Shown here piece by piece: positions 1-7,296 of a DNA stretch of 64,000 bases; within the stretch, counting starts at the first letter, position 1, and every line of letters begins with the position of its first letter. The DNA comes from Geothrix sp. (GTDB lineage: Bacteria > Acidobacteriota > Holophagae > Holophagales > Holophagaceae): NCBI GenBank assembly GCA_019449415.1, contig JAGRPP010000015.1, positions 62,001-126,000 of the forward strand. The letters run 5' to 3'. The translations under genes and the position numbers were made by a program. The notes beneath the pieces are model-generated. The model saw only the letters and a program-made list of their open reading frames with translations, was not told the origin of the DNA and did not search any database.

Positions 1-1
1 T

Positions 2-706
2 CAGAACGAGCGCTTCAACCAGGCCGCCGGTGGCCGCAGCCTCCCGGTGGGCGGCGGCTTCGCCCATGCCCGCGGCCCAGGCCATCCCCTGAATCAGGCG
101 TTGGGTCTGATCGATCCGATCGCCGAGGCGGAACTCGAAACCATCGAATCCTTTCTCGGCTCGCCAACGGTGCTGGAACTGAGCCCTGGCGCTGATCCGG
201 ATCTATGGCCCCTGCTCGCCCGGCGGGGCTATCGCCTGCAGCAGTTCCAGCAGCTGTGGATCCGGTCCCTGGCCGAGGTGGAGGAGGCTCCGCCGCCCTC
301 GGAGGTCCGCAGGGCGGAGCTTCGGGAGGCCGGTTCCTACAATCGGATCGTGGCGGCGGGGTTCATGGACCGGGATGATTGGCGCGGTCTGGTCCCTCCC
401 TTCGAGGTCTCTCTCGCGGTCCCGGATGCCTGGGGGTTCCTGGCCATCGTGGATGGAGAACCCGCTGGGGGCGGCATGCTCGGGATCGTCGACGGCGTGG
501 CCCTCCTGTCGGGCGATGCCGTGATCCCCTCCTTCCGGGGCCAGGGCCTGCAGAAGGCGCTCATCCGGGCCCGCCTGGCCTTCGCGCAAGGGCGCGGCTG
601 CGACCTTGCCTGTGCCTCCACGGCGCCGGGAACGGCCAGCCAGCATTCGTACGAAGCCTGTGGTTTCCGCGTGGGCTATCCCAAGGTGGAGATGGCCCGG
701 GACTGA
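2..706 (+). CDS. GNAT-family N-acetyltransferase (5' end missing)
   Basis: The frame is open to the window edge, so the true start lies upstream; a GTG at 47 is only an internal possibility. The C-terminal half has the acetyl-CoA-binding arrangement of GNAT enzymes: a beta strand reading LLSGDAVIPSFRGQGLQKAL, where the R-G-Q-G-L-Q part matches the Q/RxxGxG/A pyrophosphate loop, then a helix and a closing strand with YEACGF. GNAT proteins transfer acetyl groups to amines; the substrate here cannot be read from sequence. It ends 24 bases before an MFS exporter on the same strand, so the two may be co-transcribed. Confidence 0.8.
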   Translation, partial: QNERFNQAAGGRSLPVGGGFAHARGPGHPLNQALGLIDPIAEAELETIESFLGSPTVLELSPGADPDLWPLLARRGYRLQQFQQLWIRSLAEVEEAPPPSEVRRAELREAGSYNRIVAAGFMDRDDWRGLVPPFEVSLAVPDAWGFLAIVDGEPAGGGMLGIVDGVALLSGDAVIPSFRGQGLQKALIRARLAFAQGRGCDLACASTAPGTASQHSYEACGFRVGYPKVEMARD

Positions 707-730
707 TCGGCGCGATGCGATAGTGGGGGG

Positions 731-1885
731 ATGCGTCGCCCCGCACCCCCCACTGCCGCGCTCCTCGTGACGGCCCTCGCCTTCCATGTGGACATGCTCC
801 TCTACTACCTGCTGGTGCCCTTGTTGCCGCGGTATGCCCGGGAGCTGCAGCTCAACCAGATGGAGGTGGGGATCCTCTTCGGCAGCTACGCCGTGGCGCT
901 GCTGCTGGCGACTTTCCCGGTGGCTCTGCTCACGGATCGTTACGGCCGCCGCAGCCCCATGCTCTGGGGCCTGGTGGGGCTGATGGTCACGACGCTGGTG
1001 TTCGCGGTGTCGAAGCAGTACTGGCTGCTGGTGCTGGCGCGCTTTCTCCAGGGCGTGGCCGGTGCGGCGACCTGGCTGCCGGGCATGGCCCTGCTGGCCG
1101 ATCACTTTCCGGCCGAGTCCCGGGGCAAGGCCATGGGCACGGCCTTCGCCGCCGCGAATCTCGGGGTGCTGTTCGGGCCTCCGCTGTCGGGTTTCCTCGA
1201 TCAGCATGGGGGCCCCTCTACGCCATTCCTGCTGGGTGCGGTCCTGGTGGGTCTGGACGCGGCAGGCCGGGCCTTCCTGTTGCCGGTAGTCGAACCGGAA
1301 AGAGGCCCGAGGCTTCCATTTCGACAGTTGCTGTCCAATCGCACCATCCGTATCTTTGCCGGCGCCATGGCGCTGGGCTCCTGCTTGTGGGCCCTCCTGG
1401 AATCCACCTTGCCGCTGGATTTCGACCGCAGGCTGGGTCAGTCCCCGACGCAGATCGGCCTCTGTTTCGCGGCGGCGGCCGTGGCGCACACCCTCACCTC
1501 GCCCTTGATGGGCCGTCTGTCCGACCGCATTGGCCGGGCCCGGGTGTTGCGCGTGGGCCTGGTCCTGGCGGCGATCCTGCTGCCCCTTCCCGCCCTGCTG
1601 CCCCAGTCCTGGATGGTGGTGGTGGCCATGATGGGGCTGGGCAGCACGGCGAGCTTCATCATGAGTCCCTGCAGTCCTGCCGTGGCGGACCAGGTGGAGC
1701 GGTTGGGGAGCCAGAGCTTCGCCTCGGCCTTCTCCATCCTGAACCTGGCCTACTCCGTGGGCATGATGGTGGGGCCTCTGGTGGGAGGGGCCCTGGTGCA
1801 GGGTTTGGGGTTGGCCTGGGCCCTGGGGCTGTCCGGTCTCGGCTTTGCCGCCTACCTGCTGGCCATGAAGGGCATCAAGGCCTGA
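731..1885 (+). CDS. MFS transporter, probable drug/metabolite exporter
   Basis: 384 residues with about 12 hydrophobic segments in two halves, the length and layout of a major facilitator permease. The loop after the second segment carries the MFS motif A region (LLTDRYGRRSPM), and a related loop (MGRLSDRIGRARV) recurs in the second half. These mark a 12-TM proton-coupled carrier of the inner membrane; the many Gly/Pro residues in segment 5 resemble exporters, but the substrate is unknown. The ATG at 731 follows a run of G residues that could serve as ribosome binding site. Its last 11 bases overlap the 3' end of the convergent methyltransferase gene. Confidence 0.85.
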   Translation: MRRPAPPTAALLVTALAFHVDMLLYYLLVPLLPRYARELQLNQMEVGILFGSYAVALLLATFPVALLTDRYGRRSPMLWGLVGLMVTTLVFAVSKQYWLLVLARFLQGVAGAATWLPGMALLADHFPAESRGKAMGTAFAAANLGVLFGPPLSGFLDQHGGPSTPFLLGAVLVGLDAAGRAFLLPVVEPERGPRLPFRQLLSNRTIRIFAGAMALGSCLWALLESTLPLDFDRRLGQSPTQIGLCFAAAAVAHTLTSPLMGRLSDRIGRARVLRVGLVLAAILLPLPALLPQSWMVVVAMMGLGSTASFIMSPCSPAVADQVERLGSQSFASAFSILNLAYSVGMMVGPLVGGALVQGLGLAWALGLSGLGFAAYLLAMKGIKA

Positions 1886-2591
1886 CGGCCCGGTAGATCC
1901 ACCGCTCGGCCGCGGCGTCCCAGGGGCGCCCATCCAGGCCGCCGTAGGCCTCGATGGCGCGGAAGCCGGCCTGCGCGAGACAGGCCTGGACCTCGGCATC
2001 CGTGGGGATCCAGATATCGTGGCGGAAGGCCTGGCCCTGGCAGCGCCGCTCGGTGAGGATGCGCCGGTGGTCGGGGCTCCAGGTGGCGCGCTCCTGGTAG
2101 CCCTCGTGGGGGAAATCCAGCCAGTAGCCTTCCACCTCCGCCACGGAGGTCCGCAGGAAGTCCCGGCCCACCAGGTCCAGGAGCAGGGCGCCGCCGGGGC
2201 GCAGAACCCGGGCGGCTTCCGTTAGCTGGCGGAGGTTTTCCTCCTCCGTGGCGAAGTAGCCCCAGCTCGTGAACGCGCAGAAGACGCCATCGGCGCAGCC
2301 GCTGCGGAAGGGGAGGTCCCGGAGGTCCAGGCGGGCCAGGGGCGCCGGGTGTTCCTCGGCGTGGCGGCGCAGGTTGAGGGCGCTCAGGTCGCCTCCGACC
2401 ACCTCCAGGCCCCGGGCCTTCAAGTGAGGATGGAGCCGCCCCCAGCCGCAGGGCAGGTCCAGCACGCGGCTCCCGGCCGGGAGATCCAGCAGGGCCGCAA
2501 GCGCAGGGCCTTCCACGGCGGCATCAGCCGCCTTGTCCGCGTAGATCTGGAAATAGGCGGGGTGATCGAAATCCCAGGCGAACCAATCCAT
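1875..2591 (-). CDS. Class I SAM-dependent methyltransferase
   Basis: 238 residues. The glycine-rich SAM loop (motif I) reads VLDLPCGWGRLHPHL, near residues 43-57. It is followed by an acidic ribose-contact residue in VVGGDLS and a motif-III-like strand at VLRPGGALLLDLVG. This is the seven-stranded Rossmann fold of small-molecule methyltransferases. No substrate-specific feature is recognisable. It is transcribed toward the MFS gene and overlaps it by 11 bases. Upstream on the same strand lies a terminator hairpin, so it probably has its own promoter. Confidence 0.85.
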   Translation of the reverse strand: MDWFAWDFDHPAYFQIYADKAADAAVEGPALAALLDLPAGSRVLDLPCGWGRLHPHLKARGLEVVGGDLSALNLRRHAEEHPAPLARLDLRDLPFRSGCADGVFCAFTSWGYFATEEENLRQLTEAARVLRPGGALLLDLVGRDFLRTSVAEVEGYWLDFPHEGYQERATWSPDHRRILTERRCQGQAFRHDIWIPTDAEVQACLAQAGFRAIEAYGGLDGRPWDAAAERWIYRAVRP

Positions 2592-2631
2592 GGGACGAGT
2601 GTGGCAGGGCGCTTGGGCTTGGAGGAAACAA

Positions 2632-2660
2632 GCAGAAGCCCGGCTGAGCCGGGCTTCTGC
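2632..2660 (-). terminator. Rho-independent terminator
   Basis: A perfect 13-bp stem (2632-2644 with 2648-2660) closed by a 3-base loop. Read on the minus strand it is followed by a T-rich stretch (TTGTTT). It lies 21 bases beyond the stop codon of the tautomerase-like/winged-helix gene and ends that transcript before the methyltransferase gene. Confidence 0.8.
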
Positions 2661-2681
2661 GCGGGAAACCCTCGGAGAGGA

Positions 2682-3233
2682 TTACTCCTCGTCGGACTCC
2701 GCCTTCACCAGCTTCACTGCGGGAGGCACCTGGGGGGTGTTCACCATGCCCTTCCAGACATAGCGCGTGCCGCGCTTCTGACCGCTCTTGGTGATGAGCT
2801 TGGCTTCCTCCAGCTCCGTGAACAGGCGGCGAAGCGTGGCCGGCGCCCAGTCGCAATCCTTGAGGTCCAGGGCCACCTGGGCCTCGAAGCTGCTGAGGGA
2901 ACCCTGGTCCTGCAGCTTCTGCATCAGGCCCTGCTTCAGGTCCTCCAGTTCGGGTTTGGAGCGGCGGGCCTTGGTCTTGAAGCCAGTGGGCTCGGCAGCC
3001 GCCACCGGGGTGGCGGGCTTGGCCACGATCGGCGCCGGGGCCTGAACCCGGGCGGGGACCTCGGCCTGGACCAGCAGGCCATCCAGATAGATGTCACCCC
3101 GTTCGGGCCGGAACATCACCACCACGGAACCAGGTGCGAGGCCTTCCTGCTGAAGGGCCGTAATGATCCGCTCGCCGATGCGGGTTTCCTGTTCTGGTGC
3201 AAGATTGGGGGACTGGATAATGACGATGGCCAT
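2682..3233 (-). CDS. Tautomerase-like N-terminus fused to winged-helix domain
   Basis: 183 residues, no full-length family recognised. Residues 1-60 (MAIVIIQSPNLAPEQETR..., then SVVVMFRPERGDIYLDG) have the beta-alpha-beta pattern and conserved positions of 4-oxalocrotonate tautomerase-like monomers. The catalytic N-terminal Pro of that family is replaced by Ala, so tautomerase chemistry is unlikely. A Pro/Ala-rich linker (about 60-85) and a Lys/Arg patch follow. Residues about 95-165 look like a winged-helix domain (LKDCDWAPATLRRLFTELEEAKLITKSG, then a basic wing RGTRYVWKG). I infer a DNA-binding regulator or nucleoid factor with a degenerate tautomerase oligomerisation module. It is divergent from the fur-family gene and has a clear sigma-70-type promoter with an overlapping palindrome. 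Confidence 0.6.
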   Translation of the reverse strand: MAIVIIQSPNLAPEQETRIGERIITALQQEGLAPGSVVVMFRPERGDIYLDGLLVQAEVPARVQAPAPIVAKPATPVAAAEPTGFKTKARRSKPELEDLKQGLMQKLQDQGSLSSFEAQVALDLKDCDWAPATLRRLFTELEEAKLITKSGQKRGTRYVWKGMVNTPQVPPAVKLVKAESDEE

Positions 3234-3250
3234 GGCGGCTCCATTATGTA

Positions 3251-3268
3251 TACGGTGAATTCATCATA
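3251..3268. promoter_or_regulatory. Palindromic operator between fur-family gene and tautomerase-like/winged-helix gene
   Basis: An 18-bp dyad around a perfect TGAATTCA core; 14 of 18 positions are symmetric and the others are transitions. It overlaps the -10 and probable start of the minus-strand promoter, and lies 71 bases before the fur-family ATG. The position fits a repressor site for the Fur-family protein or for the winged-helix protein itself. Which protein binds is inference; it is not a textbook E. coli Fur box. Confidence 0.5.
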
Positions 3269-3291
3269 CCCTTTCTTTTTTCAGCAGTAAA
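3263..3291 (-). promoter_or_regulatory. Sigma-70-type promoter of the tautomerase-like/winged-helix gene
   Basis: On the minus strand a -35 TTTACT (3291-3286) and -10 TATGAT (3268-3263) are separated by exactly 17 bases, 29 bases before the ATG at 3233. This is the best-formed promoter in the window. The -10 lies inside the palindrome at 3251-3268. Confidence 0.6.
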
Positions 3292-3338
3292 ATGCGATTA
3301 GCCGGGTGGACCGGATAGACTTTTCCACCGAGGATCCC

Positions 3339-3839
3339 ATGCGAAAGCAGAAGACCGACCGCCCCGAAGAACAGCAGCGTTTCGAGACCTTCCTGCGCTC
3401 ACGCCAGTTGAAGCTGACGGGTGAGCGACTGGAGCTGGTGGAGGAGGTCTTCGGCCAGGCCCACCATTTCGACGCGGACCAGCTCCACATGGCCTTGAAG
3501 CAGAAGGGCAAGGCCATCAGCCGCGCCACCGTCTACCGCACCCTCGACCTGCTGGTGCAGTGCGGGCTGGTGCGGAAGAGCAGCTTCGGCGATCAGCACG
3601 CCCACTACGAGGCGGTGCGGAGCGACGAGCATCACGATCACCTGATCTGCCTGAACTGCGACGCCATCATCGAGTTCTTCCGGCCCAAGCTCGAGGCGCT
3701 CCAGGACGCCATCTGCCAGGAATACGGCTTCAAGCCCATGCATCACAGTCACCAGATCTTCGGCCTCTGCAAGGACTGCCAGGCGCTGGAGACCGACGCC
3801 CCCACCCTCGCGCACCGGTTGAGCCAGCTGAATGTCTGA
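3339..3839 (+). CDS. fur: Fur-family metalloregulator
   Basis: 166 residues from the ATG at 3339, which has GAGG 6 bases upstream; an in-frame GTG at 3306 lacks a good site. The N-terminal winged helix (LKLTGERLELVEEVF, then AISRATVYRTLDLLVQCGLV) matches the Fur DNA-binding domain. The dimerisation half carries HHDHLICLNCDAIIEFF with Cys104 and Cys107, and FGLCKDCQ with Cys144 and Cys147, the two CxxC pairs of the structural zinc site. The Glu in IIEF is the residue expected in Fur, where PerR-type sensors have Asp. It likely senses Fe(II) or another divalent metal. It is followed by a terminator, so it is monocistronic; it could control the feo genes 5 kb away, but I saw no matching box there. 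Confidence 0.85.
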   Translation: MRKQKTDRPEEQQRFETFLRSRQLKLTGERLELVEEVFGQAHHFDADQLHMALKQKGKAISRATVYRTLDLLVQCGLVRKSSFGDQHAHYEAVRSDEHHDHLICLNCDAIIEFFRPKLEALQDAICQEYGFKPMHHSHQIFGLCKDCQALETDAPTLAHRLSQLNV

Positions 3840-3862
3840 ATGTTCTCCCGGGGTATCCGCCT

Positions 3863-3887
3863 AGAAGCCCGACGGAGCCGGGCTTCT
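3863..3887 (+). terminator. Terminator of the fur-family gene
   Basis: A 9-bp stem (3863-3871 with 3879-3887) with a 7-base loop, 23 bases after the stop codon. The 3' arm and following bases (GGGCTTCTGCTTG) are the same as in the terminator of the neighbouring minus-strand gene. Confidence 0.65.
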
Positions 3888-3959
3888 GCTTGCCCCTCGG
3901 TCTCATGCCCTCGGCCTCAAGGTCGTAGCCCGCGGCTTCGCGAGGCGCTAGGCTAGGCC

Positions 3960-5027
3960 ATGCCGAAACTCTCGCTCCAGGATCTCCAGCGCCTTCCCAA
4001 GACGGATCTGCATGTTCATCTCGACGGCAGCCTCCGCATCCCCACCATCCTCGAACTGGCCGAACAGCAGAAGGTGAAGCTGCCGGCGGACAGCATGGAG
4101 GGCCTGCGCCCCTTCGTGGAAGTCGGCGAGGACTGCAAGTCCCTCGTGGAGTACCTCCGGGCCTTCGATGTGACGCTGTCCGTGATGCAGACCTACGAGA
4201 GCCTGGTCCGCACCGCCTTCGAGCTGGCCGAGGATGCGGCCAAGGAGAATGTCCGCTACATGGAGGTGCGGTACAGCCCCATCCTCCATCAGCAGAAGGG
4301 GCTTACGCTCCACGCCATCGTCCAGGCGGTGCTGGAGGGGCTGGCCCAGGCGGAGCGGAAGTACAACATCAAGACCGGCGTCATCCTCTGCGGCATGCGC
4401 CACATCTCGCCCGACATCTCGCTGCGTCTGGCGGACCTCACCGTGGCCTTCAAGAACAAGGGCGTGGTGGGCTTCGACCTGGCGGGCGCCGAGGAAAACT
4501 TTCCTGCCAAGCGGCACAAGGACGCCTTCGGCCGCGTGCTGCAGAACAACATCAACTGCACGCTGCATGCGGGCGAGGCCTACGGCCCCGAGAGCATCCA
4601 CCAGGCCATCCACCTCTGCGGGGCCCACCGCATCGGCCACGGCGTGCGGCTCATCGAGGACGGCGACCTGCTGAACTATGTGAACGACCACCGCATTCCG
4701 CTGGAGTGCTGCCCGTCGAGCAATGTGCAGACCAAGGCCGTGAAGAAGATGGCCGACCACCCGATCCGGCTGTTCTACGACCTGGGCCTGCGCGTCACGG
4801 TGAACACGGACAACCGCATGGTCACGGCCACCACCGTGAGCCGCGAATTCCAGGTCATCCACGAGGAGCTGAACTTCAACCTCGAGGAGATCAAGGAGCT
4901 CATCATCATGGGCTTCAAGAGCGCCTTCCTTCCCTACGCCCTCAAGCGGGCCCTGCTGGCGGAAGTGGTGCACGAGCTGAAGGCCTTCAAGCCGGGCAGT
5001 CTGGAGAGCAAACGGGAGCAGCTCTGA
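3960..5027 (+). CDS. add: Adenosine deaminase family amidohydrolase
   Basis: 355 residues, the usual length. It hydrolyses adenosine (or a related 6-amino purine) to the 6-oxo product plus ammonia in the cytoplasm, for purine salvage. Metal and catalytic motifs are in order: DLHVHLDGS (zinc ligands His18 and His20), GFDLAGAE, LHAGEAYGP (zinc His and catalytic Glu), HRIGHGVRL, and VNTDN with the last metal ligand Asp. The final motif reads VNTDNRMVT rather than the common SLNTDDP, a variant I associate with bacterial ADA-family members. The related aminodeoxyfutalosine deaminase of the menaquinone pathway is an alternative. The gene is followed closely by nrnA. Confidence 0.85.
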   Translation: MPKLSLQDLQRLPKTDLHVHLDGSLRIPTILELAEQQKVKLPADSMEGLRPFVEVGEDCKSLVEYLRAFDVTLSVMQTYESLVRTAFELAEDAAKENVRYMEVRYSPILHQQKGLTLHAIVQAVLEGLAQAERKYNIKTGVILCGMRHISPDISLRLADLTVAFKNKGVVGFDLAGAEENFPAKRHKDAFGRVLQNNINCTLHAGEAYGPESIHQAIHLCGAHRIGHGVRLIEDGDLLNYVNDHRIPLECCPSSNVQTKAVKKMADHPIRLFYDLGLRVTVNTDNRMVTATTVSREFQVIHEELNFNLEEIKELIIMGFKSAFLPYALKRALLAEVVHELKAFKPGSLESKREQL

Positions 5028-5028
5028 T

Positions 5029-5051
5029 ATCCTGACTTCCGAGGTCAGGAT
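5029..5051 (+). other. Small hairpin over the nrnA ribosome binding region
   Basis: An 8-bp perfect inverted repeat (5029-5036 with 5044-5051) with a 7-base loop ends two bases before the nrnA ATG. Its 3' arm holds the only AGG-type ribosome binding sequence, so the RNA hairpin could restrict nrnA translation or act as a weak processing site after the deaminase gene. Function is inferred. Confidence 0.4.
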
Positions 5052-5053
5052 TC

Positions 5054-6049
5054 ATGCTGGATCGCTTCGCCGACTTTCTCGACCGCCACACCAAGGTCCT
5101 TCTCACCACGCACGAGAACCCGGACGGGGACGGTGTGGGTGCGGCGATCGCCCTGGCCGCCCACCTGAAAGGGCAGGGCAAGGCGGTCCGCATCGTGGTG
5201 ACGCCGGTCCTTCCCGAGAACCTGCGCTTCCTGGATCCCGAGGGCTGGATCGAGGCCTTCGATCCCGGCGGCGCCCATGGCGATCTGGCCGCCTGGCCCG
5301 ATGCCTGGCTGCTCATCGACGCCTCGGAGCCCCACCGGATGGGGCCGCTCTTCGTAGCTTTCCAGGGCACCGGGGCCGAGCGGGCCTGCCTCGACCATCA
5401 CCTCAAGGACGCCCCCCAGGGCTTCGACGACGAGTTCACGGATCCCACGGCCAGCGCCAGCACGGAGCTGGTCTACGACCTGGTGCGGCCCCGCCTCGGC
5501 GGTGACCTCCCGCCCGTGATGGCCCAGGCCCTCTATGCCGGCATGGTGAGCGACACCGGCAACTTCCGGCACTCCAACACCACGCCGAAGATCCACCATG
5601 CCGCGGCCGACCTCATCGCCCAGGGCGTCCACCCCGCCCGCACCTACAACGCGCTCTACCAGACCGCCACGCCCGCCAAGCTCAAGCTCTTCGGCCGGGC
5701 CATGGGCGGGCTCCAGCTGCGGGATGCCGGCCGCTTCGCCTATGTCGCCGTGACCGCGGCGGACCTGGCCGCCTGTGGCGCCACGCACGAGGATCTGGAC
5801 GAGCTGGTGGAGGAACCCCGCAAGCTGTATGGGGTGGAAGTCGCGGCCCTCTTTTCCGAGACCGCGGATGGCCGCGCCAAGGTCAGCCTGCGCTCCCGCG
5901 AGCGGGTGGATGTGAATGCGGTCTGCCGTTTGTTCGGCGGCGGCGGCCACCGGCTGGCTTCGGGCGCGAAGGCCGCCCAGCCCCTGCCAGCCTTCATCGC
6001 GCAGGTGGAAGCCGCCGTCCAGGCCCAGATGGCGAAGGATATTGTCTAG
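5054..6049 (+). CDS. nrnA: DHH-family oligoribonuclease / pAp phosphatase, NrnA type
   Basis: 331 residues. It has the DHH phosphoesterase motifs: LLTTHENPDGDGVGAAIAL (His20, Asp24, Asp26), LLIDASEP, then CLDHHLKD, and VSDTGNFRHSNTTP. The C-terminal DHHA1 domain ends with the substrate-binding GGGGHRLASG near residue 295. NrnA-type enzymes remove nucleotides from very short RNAs and dephosphorylate 3'-phosphoadenosine 5'-phosphate using Mn2+ in the cytoplasm. It lies 26 bases after the adenosine deaminase gene, so both may share a transcript and both concern nucleotide recycling. Confidence 0.88.
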   Translation: MLDRFADFLDRHTKVLLTTHENPDGDGVGAAIALAAHLKGQGKAVRIVVTPVLPENLRFLDPEGWIEAFDPGGAHGDLAAWPDAWLLIDASEPHRMGPLFVAFQGTGAERACLDHHLKDAPQGFDDEFTDPTASASTELVYDLVRPRLGGDLPPVMAQALYAGMVSDTGNFRHSNTTPKIHHAAADLIAQGVHPARTYNALYQTATPAKLKLFGRAMGGLQLRDAGRFAYVAVTAADLAACGATHEDLDELVEEPRKLYGVEVAALFSETADGRAKVSLRSRERVDVNAVCRLFGGGGHRLASGAKAAQPLPAFIAQVEAAVQAQMAKDIV

Positions 6050-6156
6050 ATTATAAACAAGACATTACAGGGTTGCCCTGAACAGACCCTGACTTCAGAC
6101 TTCTTATTTCCCTGGGCGGCATCCAATGGCATGGACGCACCCCTTCCTGGAATCCC

Positions 6157-6816
6157 ATGACCCCCAAAGAACCCAGCAGCGCCCCGAAGCTCGAGCTCTT
6201 CTGCAAGCTGCAGGCGGAGAAGGTCCCCTTCATCGCCAAGGCCAATGTCCCGTCCATCTTCGGAAAGTTCACGGTCTACGGGTTTCTGGAGCACGCCACG
6301 GGCAAAGAGCACCTGGCCATCGTGGCGGGAGAGATCGACGCCCGGCGGCGCATCCCGGTGCGCATCCATTCCGAATGCTGGACGGGGGATGTGTTGGGCA
6401 GCCTCAAGTGCGACTGCCGGCAGCAGCTGGAGGAGGGACTCCGCCATGTGGCCGAGCACGGCGGCATGGTGCTCTACCTGCGCCAGGAGGGCCGTGGCAT
6501 CGGCCTCCTGAACAAGCTCAAGGCCTATGCGCTGCAGGAGCAGGGGCTCGACACCGTGGAGGCCAACCATTCCCTGGGCTTCCCCGATGACCTCCGCACC
6601 TACGACTGCGCCGTGGAGATGCTGAAGTTCTTCGGCATCACCAAGGTCAAGCTGCTGACCAACAACCCGCGCAAGATTGGCGCGCTGGAATCGGCCGGCA
6701 TCGAGGTCGAGCGGGAGCGCCACCAGCTGGCTTCCAACCCCCACAACCTGCGGTATCTCAAGACCAAGGCCCGCAAGAGCGGCCACATGCTGGATTTCGA
6801 GGAAGAGGCACTCTAG
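6157..6816 (+). CDS. ribA: GTP cyclohydrolase II
   Basis: 219 residues, a stand-alone RibA rather than the fused RibBA common in many bacteria. It opens GTP to the first pyrimidine intermediate of riboflavin synthesis. The zinc ligands are visible as HSECWTGDVLGSLKCDC (Cys74, Cys85, Cys87), with the same spacing as in E. coli RibA. The catalytic helix follows in LRQEGRGIGLLNK, and the C-terminal KLLTNNPRKI loop is also typical. The upstream 107 bases contain only a 5-bp hairpin (6068-6080); no FMN riboswitch core is visible. Confidence 0.93.
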   Translation: MTPKEPSSAPKLELFCKLQAEKVPFIAKANVPSIFGKFTVYGFLEHATGKEHLAIVAGEIDARRRIPVRIHSECWTGDVLGSLKCDCRQQLEEGLRHVAEHGGMVLYLRQEGRGIGLLNKLKAYALQEQGLDTVEANHSLGFPDDLRTYDCAVEMLKFFGITKVKLLTNNPRKIGALESAGIEVERERHQLASNPHNLRYLKTKARKSGHMLDFEEEAL

Positions 6817-6849
6817 CGGATTCGGCGCTCAGCTGATAGCTATGTAGCC

Positions 6850-7293
6850 ATGCCCGCACCCGTCTCCGACCAGACCATCTACGACATCTCGCATGTCATC
6901 CAGCTCTCGGTGGCGCCGGTCTTCCTGCTGACTTCCATCGGCACGATCCTGGGCGTGCTGTCCACGCGGCTGGCCCGCATCGTGGACCGGGCCCGGGCGT
7001 TGAAGGACCTGCTCGAGACGGCCTCGGAGGTCCGGATCGCGGCGATCCAGGATGAGATGCACACCCTGGCGCGGCGGCGGAACCTGATCAACCTGGCCAT
7101 CACCTTCGGCACCACCGCGGCGCTGCTGGTCTGCGTCAGCATCGCCACGGTGTTCCTGGGGGCGGTGATGAAGGCCGGCGTGGCCGGAGCCGTGGCCTCG
7201 CTCTTCATCCTGGCCATGGCCGCCTTCGTGGCGGCCCTCGTGTTCTTCCTGCGGGAGATCCTCCTGGCAGTCAGGAGCCTCCACCTGGCCTGA
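6850..7293 (+). CDS. DUF2721 family membrane protein
   Basis: 147 residues with three hydrophobic segments: about 17-38, 78-100 and 108-135. Between the first and second lies an amphipathic stretch rich in Arg and Glu (RLARIVDRARALKDLLETA). The opening ISHVIQLSVAPVFLLTSIGTIL and the TRLARIVDR motif match the DUF2721 family of inner-membrane proteins. No function is established that I know of. It sits 33 bases after ribA and converges on the pseudouridine synthase gene with only three bases between. Confidence 0.75.
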   Translation: MPAPVSDQTIYDISHVIQLSVAPVFLLTSIGTILGVLSTRLARIVDRARALKDLLETASEVRIAAIQDEMHTLARRRNLINLAITFGTTAALLVCVSIATVFLGAVMKAGVAGAVASLFILAMAAFVAALVFFLREILLAVRSLHLA

Positions 7294-7296
7294 GGG

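Noticed and set aside
6050..6156. Possible FMN riboswitch before ribA
   Set aside because: The stretch is only 107 bases and lacks the conserved RFN core; only a 5-bp hairpin is seen.
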